A stretch of 17,624 nucleotides of DNA, from positions 1-17,624 of the forward strand of contig JBDHZK010000052.1 in assembly GCA_039811865.1 (NCBI GenBank), read 5' to 3'. Below are positions 1 to 6,352 of the stretch, piece by piece. The notes under the pieces were generated by a model. It searched no databases. It was not told the DNA's origin and saw nothing but the letters and a program-made list of their open reading frames with translations. Position 1 is the stretch's first letter. The number at the start of each line of letters is the position of its first letter. Position numbers and translations under genes: made by a program. Source of the DNA: JBDHZK01 sp039811865 (GTDB lineage Bacteria > Actinomycetota > Actinomycetes > Propionibacteriales > Propionibacteriaceae).

Positions 1-1
1 C

Positions 2-538
2 GTCACTGAGCAGGTCTCCAGCATGGTGCTGGTGCACGTGCTGCTCCTGGTCGGGATCTACCTGTTCGCCGCCGACCGCCGCCGGGTCGCGCAGGACGCC
101 GTCGCCGCGGCCGAGCGGGCGCGGATCGCCCGCGAGGTGCACGACGTGGTGGCGCACGCGCCCGCCGGGATCTGCACGGCGCTGGCGGGGCTGGCCGGCG
201 TTCTGATCGCGTTGAGCGGCGGCGACCACGTTGGGGAGTTCATTGTGGTGGCGGTGTTCGTTGGTGCAGCCGGGGCGGCCATTTGCCTGTAGTTGACCAC
301 GCGGTTCGGAGCGGGTTCGGCGCTCGGGGTCACTCTGGTCACTCAGGTGCTGGGCCTGGTCCTCGGCGGGTACTTCGCATCGACCCCGCTTTGGCTGGCG
401 GGACCGGGCGCTTGGGGTGCGTCGGCGACCGGCGACCCGCTGCGAGCGACGATCGCTTGCCTGCTGTCGCTGGGCGCGATTGCCGCCGCCGCCCCGCTGT
501 GGTTCGGTTCGCTACGGCGCGTCCTGGCCGGCGGCTAG
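2..538 (+). pseudogene. Histidine-kinase fragment joined in frame to a small membrane protein, interrupted by TAG
   Basis: The reading frame is open from the left edge (codons from base 2). It first encodes a membrane segment, then a linker and the phospho-acceptor H-box RARIAREVHDVVAH (to about base 157), which is the HisKA_3 dimerisation motif of DesK/NarL-type sensor kinases. After that histidine the kinase pattern (normally SLSVMVVQA-like) stops. The frame continues as hydrophobic segments of a different kind (TALAGLAGVLIALSGG, then EFIVVAVFVGAAGAAICL), reaches TAG at 290-292, and resumes in the same frame from a TTG at 293 with two more likely membrane helices, ending at 538. No ATPase (HATPase_c) domain follows. 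The simplest reading is a deletion that fused a kinase 5' part to the body of a four-helix membrane protein, plus a nonsense change. Residues 293-538 could be a separate 81-aa ORF, but there is no ribosome-binding site before the TTG. The gene's beginning lies outside the window. Confidence 0.6.
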
Positions 539-545
539 TCGCGAC

Positions 546-585
546 AGAGCCTCGTGGGCGCGATCGTTCGCGCCCACGAGGCTCT
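546..585. terminator. Perfect 18-bp hairpin, likely bidirectional terminator
   Basis: The arm AGAGCCTCGTGGGCGCGA (546-563) is followed by the loop TCGT and the exact reverse complement TCGCGCCCACGAGGCTCT (568-585). It lies in the 68-bp gap between the converging pseudogene (stop 538) and dprE2 (stop 607). Position and symmetry suit transcription termination from both sides. No T-run follows on either strand, which is common for actinobacterial terminators but means the function is inferred. Confidence 0.75.
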
Positions 586-606
586 ATCGGTCGACTCGCC
601 AGCCGC

Positions 607-1368
607 TCAGATCGGCAGCCGACGAAAGATCGGGCCGGGAATGTGCTTCAGCACCATCATGACCATCTGGAACGCCGGCGGCGCCCAGACGAGCGTCTTG
701 CCTTCCTCGGCCGACTTGACGGCGAGCGCGGCGACGTCCTCCTTGTTCACGGTCAGCGGAGCCTCCTTCACACCGGCGGACATGCGCGTGCGCACCTGCC
801 CGGGACGAATCACCAGCACCTTGGGCCCGTAGGGCGCGAGCGCCTCGCCCAGGCAGGTGTAGAAGCCGTCCAGGCCGGCCTTGGTCGAGCCGTACACGAA
901 GTTGGACCTTCGCACCTTCTCCCCCGCGGCCGAACTCATCGCGATGATCTGGCCGTGCGCCTGCGCCTTCATCTTCTGACCCAGCAAGACGCCCACGCTC
1001 ACCGCGCCGGTGTAGTTCACCTGTGCGATCTGAACGGCCTTCGCCTGGTCCTGCCATAGTTCCTCGGCGTCGCCGAGCAGGCCGAACGCGACGATCGCGA
1101 CGTCCACATCTGCCTTGGCCCAGGCGGCGTCGATCACCGCCGGGTGGGTGTCGAACGCGGTGGCGTCGAAGTCCAGGACGTCCACCTCGCGGGCCCCGGC
1201 GGCGCGCAGCTGCTCGACCGCGGCCTCGAGGGCCGGGTCGCCCGGCATCGCGGCCAGGACCACCCGCATCGGCGCGCGGGTCAGATACTCGGCGCAGATG
1301 GCCAGCCCGATCTCGGACGTCCCGCCCAGCAGGAGCAGCGTTTGCGGGTTACCAACGGCGTCGATCAC
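607..1368 (-). CDS. dprE2: Decaprenylphosphoryl-2-keto-beta-D-erythro-pentose reductase DprE2
   Basis: A short-chain dehydrogenase/reductase of 253 residues, almost exactly the length of the M. tuberculosis protein. It makes the second half of the decaprenylphosphoryl-ribose to -arabinose epimerisation, reducing the 2-keto intermediate with NADH. Residues 1-20 (DAVGNPQTLLLLGGTSEI) hold the Rossmann nucleotide-binding GGTSEIG at 15-21. The catalytic set is Ser145/Ser146 (AMSSAAGE), Tyr159 and Lys163 (YGSTK). The stretch VAIVAFGLLGDAEELWQ and the C-terminus FRRLPI match my memory of mycobacterial DprE2 closely. The start is GTG at 1368, whose GTGA overlaps the dprE1 TGA by 4 bp, so the two are translationally coupled. 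The gene ends before the hairpin at 546-585. The arabinosyltransferase aftA that follows in mycobacteria is not present here. Confidence 0.95.
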   Translation of the reverse strand: MIDAVGNPQTLLLLGGTSEIGLAICAEYLTRAPMRVVLAAMPGDPALEAAVEQLRAAGAREVDVLDFDATAFDTHPAVIDAAWAKADVDVAIVAFGLLGDAEELWQDQAKAVQIAQVNYTGAVSVGVLLGQKMKAQAHGQIIAMSSAAGEKVRRSNFVYGSTKAGLDGFYTCLGEALAPYGPKVLVIRPGQVRTRMSAGVKEAPLTVNKEDVAALAVKSAEEGKTLVWAPPAFQMVMMVLKHIPGPIFRRLPI

Positions 1369-2753
1369 AGCAGCTCCAATCTGCGGGCCATGTCCGAGAC
1401 GAACACGCCGGTGGGGTCGATGGCCCGCCGGGTGGCGATCCAGTCGTCGATCTGCGGGTACATGGCGTGGAACGTGGCGGCATCGACGCGGCTGTCCTTG
1501 GCCGTGTAGAGCCGCCCGCCGAACTCGAGGATGCGGGCATCCAGACCGCGCAGGAAGCCACCCAAGCCGGACTTGATCGGGAAGTCGACGCACACGTTCC
1601 AGCCGGCCATCGGGTAGCTGAGTGGTGCTCGGTTGCCCTCGCCGAAGAGCTTGAAGACGTTCAGGAAGGAGTAGTGGCCTGAGGTCTGGATGTCGCCAAT
1701 GATCCGCTTGAACTCTTCGACGGCGGCCGGCGGCACCACGAACTGGTACTGCAGGAAGCCCTTCGATCCGTAGGCCCGGTTCCACTCGCCGAACAGGTCG
1801 AGCGGGTGGTAGAAGGCGGTCAGGTTCTGGATCTTCCCGGTGTAGTTGCCCGACTTGGCGTACCAGGCGGTGCCCAACGTGCTGAACGTGAACTTGTTCG
1901 CCAAACCGTTGGGGAAGACGTCCGGCAGGGTGAACAGCGTGGGCGCGTCGAACGCGAGCGGGTTGGCGCGAAGCTTCTCGGGCAACTGGTCGAGCTTGGC
2001 AAGACTGCCGCGCGAGATCGCCGCGCGGCCCAGCTTCGGGGGCGCGGAGATCGCATCGAACCAGGCGCTGGAGTAGTCGAAGTTCGCCTCGCTGCCGTCG
2101 GAGTGGACGGCGATGGTCTCGTCCAGCGAGTGGGTGACCACGCCGTCGGCGATGAAGTACGCGGTCTCGGTCTTGGTCATCTGGATCGTGACCTTGAGGA
2201 TGATCCCCGTCAGCCCGATGCCGCCGATCGTCGCCCAAAACAGGCTGGCGTCGGGATCGTCGGGCGACCCGTCCGGCGTGATGGTCAGGACGCGGCCGTC
2301 GGCGACGAGCAGGTCCATCGACCGAATGTGGTCGCCGAAGCTGCCGGCGCTGTGGTGGTTCTTGCCGTGGACGTCGCAGCCGATCGCTCCGCCCACCGTC
2401 ACCTGGCGGGTGCCGGGCAGGACGGGCACCCATAGGCCGTGCGGCAGGGTCGCCTTCATCAGTTGGTCGAGGCTGACCCCGGCGTCCGCCTCGACCAGGC
2501 CGCTTTCGGGGTCGATGCTGTGGATCAGGTTCAGCTCGGTCATGTCGACCACGACGCCGCCGGCGTTCTGGGCGACATCGCCGTAGGAGCGTCCGAGGCC
2601 GCGCGCGATCACGCCGCGGGTGCCGCCCTGGGCGGCGCGGGCGACGGCGGCCGCGATGACCTCGACGTCTGGGGTACGAATCAGCGTTGCCCGGCTCGGG
2701 GACGTGCGTCCCCAGCCGGTTAGGACAGTGGTGTGGGGCAGCTGCTTGGGCAT
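1365..2753 (-). CDS. dprE1: Decaprenylphosphoryl-beta-D-ribose 2'-oxidase DprE1
   Basis: An FAD-dependent oxidoreductase of the VAO/ALO type, 462 residues (about 461 in M. tuberculosis). It oxidises the 2'-OH of decaprenylphosphoryl-ribose to the keto form that DprE2 reduces, supplying the arabinose donor for cell-envelope arabinan. The FAD domain shows IARGLGRSYGD (49-59), PGTRQVTVGGAIGCDVHGKN (113-132) and ATIGGIGLTG. By family alignment from memory, Tyr57, His129, Lys131, Tyr315, Gln335, Gln337, Asn386, Cys388 and Lys419 correspond to active-site residues of the mycobacterial enzyme; Cys388 in GWNVCVDF is the residue trapped by benzothiazinones. The C-terminus SDMARRLELL is also family-typical. 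ATG 2753 is chosen because a TATCGT hexamer ends 7 nt upstream, as for a leaderless start; an in-frame GTG at 2762 would overlap that spacing. There is no Shine-Dalgarno. It is transcribed divergently from the metallo-beta-lactamase gene, 43 bp away. Confidence 0.96.
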   Translation of the reverse strand: MPKQLPHTTVLTGWGRTSPSRATLIRTPDVEVIAAAVARAAQGGTRGVIARGLGRSYGDVAQNAGGVVVDMTELNLIHSIDPESGLVEADAGVSLDQLMKATLPHGLWVPVLPGTRQVTVGGAIGCDVHGKNHHSAGSFGDHIRSMDLLVADGRVLTITPDGSPDDPDASLFWATIGGIGLTGIILKVTIQMTKTETAYFIADGVVTHSLDETIAVHSDGSEANFDYSSAWFDAISAPPKLGRAAISRGSLAKLDQLPEKLRANPLAFDAPTLFTLPDVFPNGLANKFTFSTLGTAWYAKSGNYTGKIQNLTAFYHPLDLFGEWNRAYGSKGFLQYQFVVPPAAVEEFKRIIGDIQTSGHYSFLNVFKLFGEGNRAPLSYPMAGWNVCVDFPIKSGLGGFLRGLDARILEFGGRLYTAKDSRVDAATFHAMYPQIDDWIATRRAIDPTGVFVSDMARRLELL

Positions 2754-2760
2754 CGCGTTC

Positions 2761-2766
2761 ACGATA
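2761..2766 (-). promoter_or_regulatory. Candidate -10 element for leaderless dprE1
   Basis: The minus strand reads TATCGT, then GAACGCG (7 nt), then the ATG of dprE1 at 2753. TANNNT at this distance would place the transcript start on or next to the A of the ATG. No convincing TTGACA-like -35 is visible, and there is no Shine-Dalgarno. Confidence 0.55.
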
Positions 2767-2783
2767 TCGCGGGCGGCGCGGGC

Positions 2784-2789
2784 TAAGTT
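2784..2789 (+). promoter_or_regulatory. Candidate -10 element for the leaderless metallo-beta-lactamase gene
   Basis: TAAGTT is followed by TCGGGGT (7 nt) and the GTG start at 2797, matching TANNNT and the same spacing as at dprE1 on the other strand. It lies 17 bp from the dprE1 hexamer, so each -10 occupies roughly the -35 zone of the other promoter. Confidence 0.55.
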
Positions 2790-2796
2790 TCGGGGT

Positions 2797-3642
2797 GTGG
2801 AGGTGGTGCTGCTCGGGACGGGTTCGGCCGACGGCTGGCCGAACGCCTTCTGCGCTTGCGAATCCTGCCGGGACGCCTCGCGGCGCGGGCTCGTGCGGAC
2901 GCCCACCAGCGTCCTGGTGGACGGCGTGCTGCTGCTCGATTGCGGCCCCGAGACACCGCGGCAGGCGGTCCGAGCCGGGGTCGGCCTTGGCGGAGTCGAA
3001 GCCATCGCGGTGACCCACGCTCACCACGACCACCTGGATCCCGCCTTCCTGCTCTACCGCAGTTGGGTTGCGGATTCGCCGCTCCGGGTAATCGGGCCGG
3101 AGCCGGTCATCGCCGCTTGTCGGGACTGGGTCGCGCCGCAAGATTCGCTGGTGGACTTCGTGCAGGTGAGCGCGGGGACGACCGTGGAGGCCGGGGCGCA
3201 CCGGGTCACCGCCCTTCCCGCCGCGCACCACGCCTTCGGCGAGGTGGTGCTCTACTTGGTCGAGGGCTCGGACGCCCGGCTGCTGTACGCGACCGACACC
3301 GGTCCGCTCCCGCGAGCGACGCTGGCTGCGCTCGCCGGGCTTCCGCTGGATCTGGTGCTGCTTGAGGAGACCTTCGGGGATGCCGACCTGATGTCCGAGT
3401 CGCATCTCAACCTGGAAACCTTCGCCGCTGCGTTGGACGACCTGCGCGCGGTCGGCGCGATTACGGCCGCCACCCGCCTTGTCGCCGTCCACCTGAGCCA
3501 CCACAACCCCGTTGATCTGGACGACCGGCTTGCCGCGTTGGGCGCCCTGGCGGGGGTGGATGGGATGGGCATGGTCGTTGGGGCACTCACGGACCGCGGC
3601 TCAGATCCTTCGTCAAGCGGCGCGCCCCATTCCGAACCCTGA
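2797..3642 (+). CDS. MBL-fold metallohydrolase, PhnP-like, related to the MBL part of actinobacterial CobU fusions
   Basis: This 281-residue protein has the metal-binding signature HAHHDH (74-79) after LLDCGPE, a later histidine in PAAHHAFGE, the bridging aspartate in YATDTG, and a final histidine in VAVHLSHHNP. That is a full set of ligands for a binuclear metal site. Near the N-terminus FCACESC (Cys19, Cys21, Cys24) reproduces the C-x-C-x2-C structural zinc site of PhnP phosphodiesterases. From memory, the opening VVLLGTGSADGWPNAFC and the later LLEETFGD resemble the MBL domain that many actinobacteria fuse to, or place beside, adenosylcobinamide kinase CobU. No cobalamin gene is in the window, so substrate and pathway are unknown; a phosphodiester is the best guess. 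GTG 2797 is chosen because the family start (VEVVLLGTG) falls there and a -10 hexamer ends 7 nt before it. The helicase gene follows on the same strand after 53 bp. Confidence 0.85.
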   Translation: MEVVLLGTGSADGWPNAFCACESCRDASRRGLVRTPTSVLVDGVLLLDCGPETPRQAVRAGVGLGGVEAIAVTHAHHDHLDPAFLLYRSWVADSPLRVIGPEPVIAACRDWVAPQDSLVDFVQVSAGTTVEAGAHRVTALPAAHHAFGEVVLYLVEGSDARLLYATDTGPLPRATLAALAGLPLDLVLLEETFGDADLMSESHLNLETFAAALDDLRAVGAITAATRLVAVHLSHHNPVDLDDRLAALGALAGVDGMGMVVGALTDRGSDPSSSGAPHSEP

Positions 3643-3648
3643 GCGGTC

Positions 3649-3666
3649 GATGGTGCGCGCACCGTC
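3649..3666. promoter_or_regulatory. Palindrome between the MBL and helicase genes
   Basis: GGTGCGCGCACC (3652-3663) is a perfect 12-bp palindrome. One further mismatch pair (T/G) and a GA/TC pair extend it to 18 bp with 16 symmetric positions. It lies 7 bp after the MBL stop and about 30 bp before the helicase ATG. It could be an operator or a loop-less transcript structure; the sequence alone does not decide. Confidence 0.35.
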
Positions 3667-3695
3667 CCGCGGACCTGTGAAACCCTGGGCCCACC

Positions 3696-6212
3696 ATGCG
3701 CTTGCTGCCCTTCTTGCCGCCGGACGGCACGTCCGACCCCGACGACCTCTACACCGGATTCGTCGCTTGGGCCCACGCGCAAGGGATCACTCCGTATCCC
3801 CATCAGGACGAGGCGATCCTCGAGCTGCTGACCGGCGCCAACGCGATCGTCACCACGCCAACCGGCTCCGGCAAGTCGCTGATCGCCACGGCGGCCCACT
3901 TCGCCGCGTTCGCGGCCGGCCAGCGCACCTACTACACGGCCCCGATCAAGGCGCTGGTCAACGAGAAGTTCTTCGCGCTGTGCGAGTGGTTCGGCGCCGA
4001 GAACGTCGGCATGGTGACCGGCGATGCGGCGGTCAACCCCGATGCGTCGATCATCTGCTGTACCGCCGAGATCCTGGCCAACATCGCCCTGCGAGAGGGA
4101 CGCCAGGCCAGCGTCGGCCAGGTCGTGATGGACGAGTTCCACTTCCTCGCCGACCCCGACCGCGGCTGGGCCTGGCAGGTCCCCTTGTCAGAGCTACCGC
4201 AGGCGCAGTTCTTGGTCATGTCCGCCACGCTCGGCGACGTTACCCAGTTGGCCCGCGACCTGACCCGCACCACAAGACGTCCCACGGCGGTCATCGCCGA
4301 CGCCGCGCGTCCGGTGCCGCTGGTGTTCTCGTGGGCCCTGACGCCGATCCATGAAACGGTCGCCGAGCTGATCGAAGCCCGGCAGGCGCCGGTCTACATC
4401 GTGCATGCGACCCAGGCCGCTGCCGTCGAGCGGGCCCAATCGCTGCATTCGTCCGGCATCACCGACCGCAGCCAGCGGCGGGCGCTGGTCGAGGCGCTGC
4501 AGGGGTTCCGCTTCGCCGGCGGCTTCGGCAAGACCCTGGCGACGCTGCTGCGCTCGGGCATCGCCGTCCACCACGCGGGGATGCTCCCCCGCTACCGGCG
4601 GTTGGTGGAATCCCTTGCCCAGCAAGGCCTTTTGGCCGTCATCTGCGGCACCGACACCCTCGGCGTCGGCATCAACGTCCCCATCCGCACCGTCCTGTTC
4701 GGCCAGCTCACCAAGTTCGACGGACGCCGCCAGCGGCTCCTGCGCAGCCGCGAGTTCCACCAGATCGCCGGACGCGCGGGACGTCCCGGATTCGACACCG
4801 TCGGCTACGTCGTCGCGCAGGCGCCCGAACACGAAGTCGAGAACGCTCGCATCGCCGCCAAGCACGCCGGCGACCCGAAGAAGCTGCGCAGCGTCCGCAA
4901 GAAGAAGCCGCCCGAAGGCTTCGTCAACTGGACGCAGGCCCAGTTCGAACGGCTCACCGAATCGCAGCCGGAGGCCTTGCACTGTCGGATGCGCGTGACG
5001 CACTCGATGCTGCTCAATCTCCTGCAACGTGACGAGGACACCGCGGCCGCCCTGCGGCACATCGTGGACGCCGCCGTCCCACCGGGACCGGTTCGTCGCA
5101 AGCTCTATCGCCGGGCAGCGCAACTGGGCCGCTCGCTGATCGGTGCCGGCGTCGTGAACCGGCTACCCGAGCCCACCCCAGGGGGACGCCGCTACGGCGT
5201 CGCCATCGACCTGCAGGCCAACTTCGCACTCAACCAGCCGCTGTCGGCATTCGCACTGGACGTGATCGACCGCCTCGACGCGCAGGCAGAGGAGTACGCG
5301 CTCGACGTGGTCAGCGTGATCGAGGCCACGCTGGAGAACCCGATGGCGATCCTGATCGCCCAACAGTTCAAGGCCCGCGGGGAGGCCGTCGCCGACCTCA
5401 AGGCCGACGGGTTCGACTACGAGGAACGCCAGGACCTGCTCGCCGAAGTCTCCTGGCCCGCTCCCCTGGCGGAGCTGCTGGACGACGCCTTCGCCGCCTC
5501 GCTGAAGGCTCACCCCTGGCTGGCCGAGAGCCCGCTCACGCCCAAGGCGATCGTCCGGGACATGTTCGAGCGCGGGCTCAACTTCGGCGAGTTCGTCGCC
5601 CACTACCGCGTCCAACGCTCGGAGGGGCTGCTGCTGCGCTACCTGTCGGACGCCTACAAGGCACTGCGGCAGACCGTGCCCGAGCCGGCCCGGACGCCCG
5701 AACTGCTGGACGTCATCGCCTGGCTCGGCGAAGTCACGCGCCTGACCGACAGTTCCCTGTTGGACGAATGGGCCGCGCTCACCGGAGCCGAGCCAGCCGC
5801 GGCCGGCGAGCCGGCGCTCACCCCAGAGCGTCCGGTGACCGGCAATGAGCGCGCCTTCCGCGTGCTCGTCCGAAATGCCATGTGGCGCCGGGTCGAACTC
5901 TGCGCGGCCGACGACGTGGACGCACTGTTGTCGTTGGAGTCGGGCCCTGGCGCGACGATGACCCGCCGCGACTGGGACGACCCGCTCGGCGACTACTGGG
6001 ACGAGCACGACCGGATCGGCACCGACGCCAACGCCCGCGGACCGGCGTTGTTCGTCGTCGAGACCAAGGGCCGGGTCTGGCGGGTGCGCCAGATCATCGC
6101 CGACCCGGACGGCAACCACGATTGGTCGATCAACGCCCGGATCGACCTTGACGAGTGCGACGAGGCTGGCGAACTTGTGGTCCACACCCTCTCGTTCGGC
6201 CGCACGGACTGA
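3696..6212 (+). CDS. DEAD/DEAH-box (Ski2-like) helicase with C-terminal DUF3516 region
   Basis: A superfamily-2 helicase of 838 residues that is probably ATP-dependent and acts on RNA. It has a Q-type lead (GITPYPHQDEAILELL, from residue 30), Walker A TPTGSGKS (54-61), motif Ia TAPIKALVNEKF, the DEFH box (146-149), motif III SAT (176-178), GTDTLGVGINVPIRTVLF (318-335) for motif V, and QIAGRAGRPG (356-365) for motif VI. All key residues are intact. The remaining 450 residues, starting near VRKKKPPEGFVNWTQ, are helical without catalytic motifs and fit DUF3516, which actinobacterial helicases of about this length carry. The Ski2-like motif style suggests a role in RNA processing or decay, but no member is known to me with a fixed function. 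The start is ATG 3696; there is no Shine-Dalgarno and no clear TANNNT at leaderless distance, so transcription from the MBL promoter is plausible. It converges on glnE. Confidence 0.92.
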   Translation: MRLLPFLPPDGTSDPDDLYTGFVAWAHAQGITPYPHQDEAILELLTGANAIVTTPTGSGKSLIATAAHFAAFAAGQRTYYTAPIKALVNEKFFALCEWFGAENVGMVTGDAAVNPDASIICCTAEILANIALREGRQASVGQVVMDEFHFLADPDRGWAWQVPLSELPQAQFLVMSATLGDVTQLARDLTRTTRRPTAVIADAARPVPLVFSWALTPIHETVAELIEARQAPVYIVHATQAAAVERAQSLHSSGITDRSQRRALVEALQGFRFAGGFGKTLATLLRSGIAVHHAGMLPRYRRLVESLAQQGLLAVICGTDTLGVGINVPIRTVLFGQLTKFDGRRQRLLRSREFHQIAGRAGRPGFDTVGYVVAQAPEHEVENARIAAKHAGDPKKLRSVRKKKPPEGFVNWTQAQFERLTESQPEALHCRMRVTHSMLLNLLQRDEDTAAALRHIVDAAVPPGPVRRKLYRRAAQLGRSLIGAGVVNRLPEPTPGGRRYGVAIDLQANFALNQPLSAFALDVIDRLDAQAEEYALDVVSVIEATLENPMAILIAQQFKARGEAVADLKADGFDYEERQDLLAEVSWPAPLAELLDDAFAASLKAHPWLAESPLTPKAIVRDMFERGLNFGEFVAHYRVQRSEGLLLRYLSDAYKALRQTVPEPARTPELLDVIAWLGEVTRLTDSSLLDEWAALTGAEPAAAGEPALTPERPVTGNERAFRVLVRNAMWRRVELCAADDVDALLSLESGPGATMTRRDWDDPLGDYWDEHDRIGTDANARGPALFVVETKGRVWRVRQIIADPDGNHDWSINARIDLDECDEAGELVVHTLSFGRTD

Positions 6213-6352
6213 TCGCGAGGCCCGCGATTAGCCTGAACGACACAGCCCTAGCCAACAACGGCCCAAGTCGGGCCGGTAAGGCGCATAGGGCCCCTTGGTT
6301 GGTGAATCCCGCCGCCGAAGCGCGGTGCGTGCGGAACCAAGCGCCGCGGACG
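6212..6352. terminator. Convergent intergenic region with three hairpin candidates
   Basis: This is the 140-bp gap between the converging helicase and glnE genes. Three inverted repeats are visible: ATCGCG/CGCGAT (6212-6217 and 6223-6228, starting within the helicase stop codon); CGGCCC/GGGCCG with loop AAGTC (6259-6264 and 6270-6275), the best terminator candidate; and CTTGGTT/AACCAAG (6294-6300 and 6335-6341) enclosing a 34-nt GC-rich loop. None has a T-run. No ORF here looks real. Confidence 0.45.

Noticed and set aside
290..292. In-frame TAG as a recoded codon (pyrrolysine or read-through)
   Set aside because: There is no recoding structure or methylamine-type gene context; a nonsense mutation in an already chimeric frame is simpler.
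607..3504. 965-codon minus-strand ORF spanning dprE2 and upstream
   Set aside because: Only its last quarter (dprE2) has recognisable protein sequence. The rest is Arg/Pro/Gly/Asp-rich and lies out of frame under dprE1 and antisense to the MBL gene, as expected in high-GC DNA.
4194..6185. Two long minus-strand ORFs opposite the helicase (4194-5123 and 5163-6185)
   Set aside because: They are complementary shadows of a fully motif-supported helicase; composition is biased and no family is recognisable.
3696..6212. Helicase plus MBL gene as an anti-phage defence pair
   Set aside because: The helicase matches a widespread actinobacterial housekeeping-like DUF3516 family and there are no other defence genes or island features nearby.
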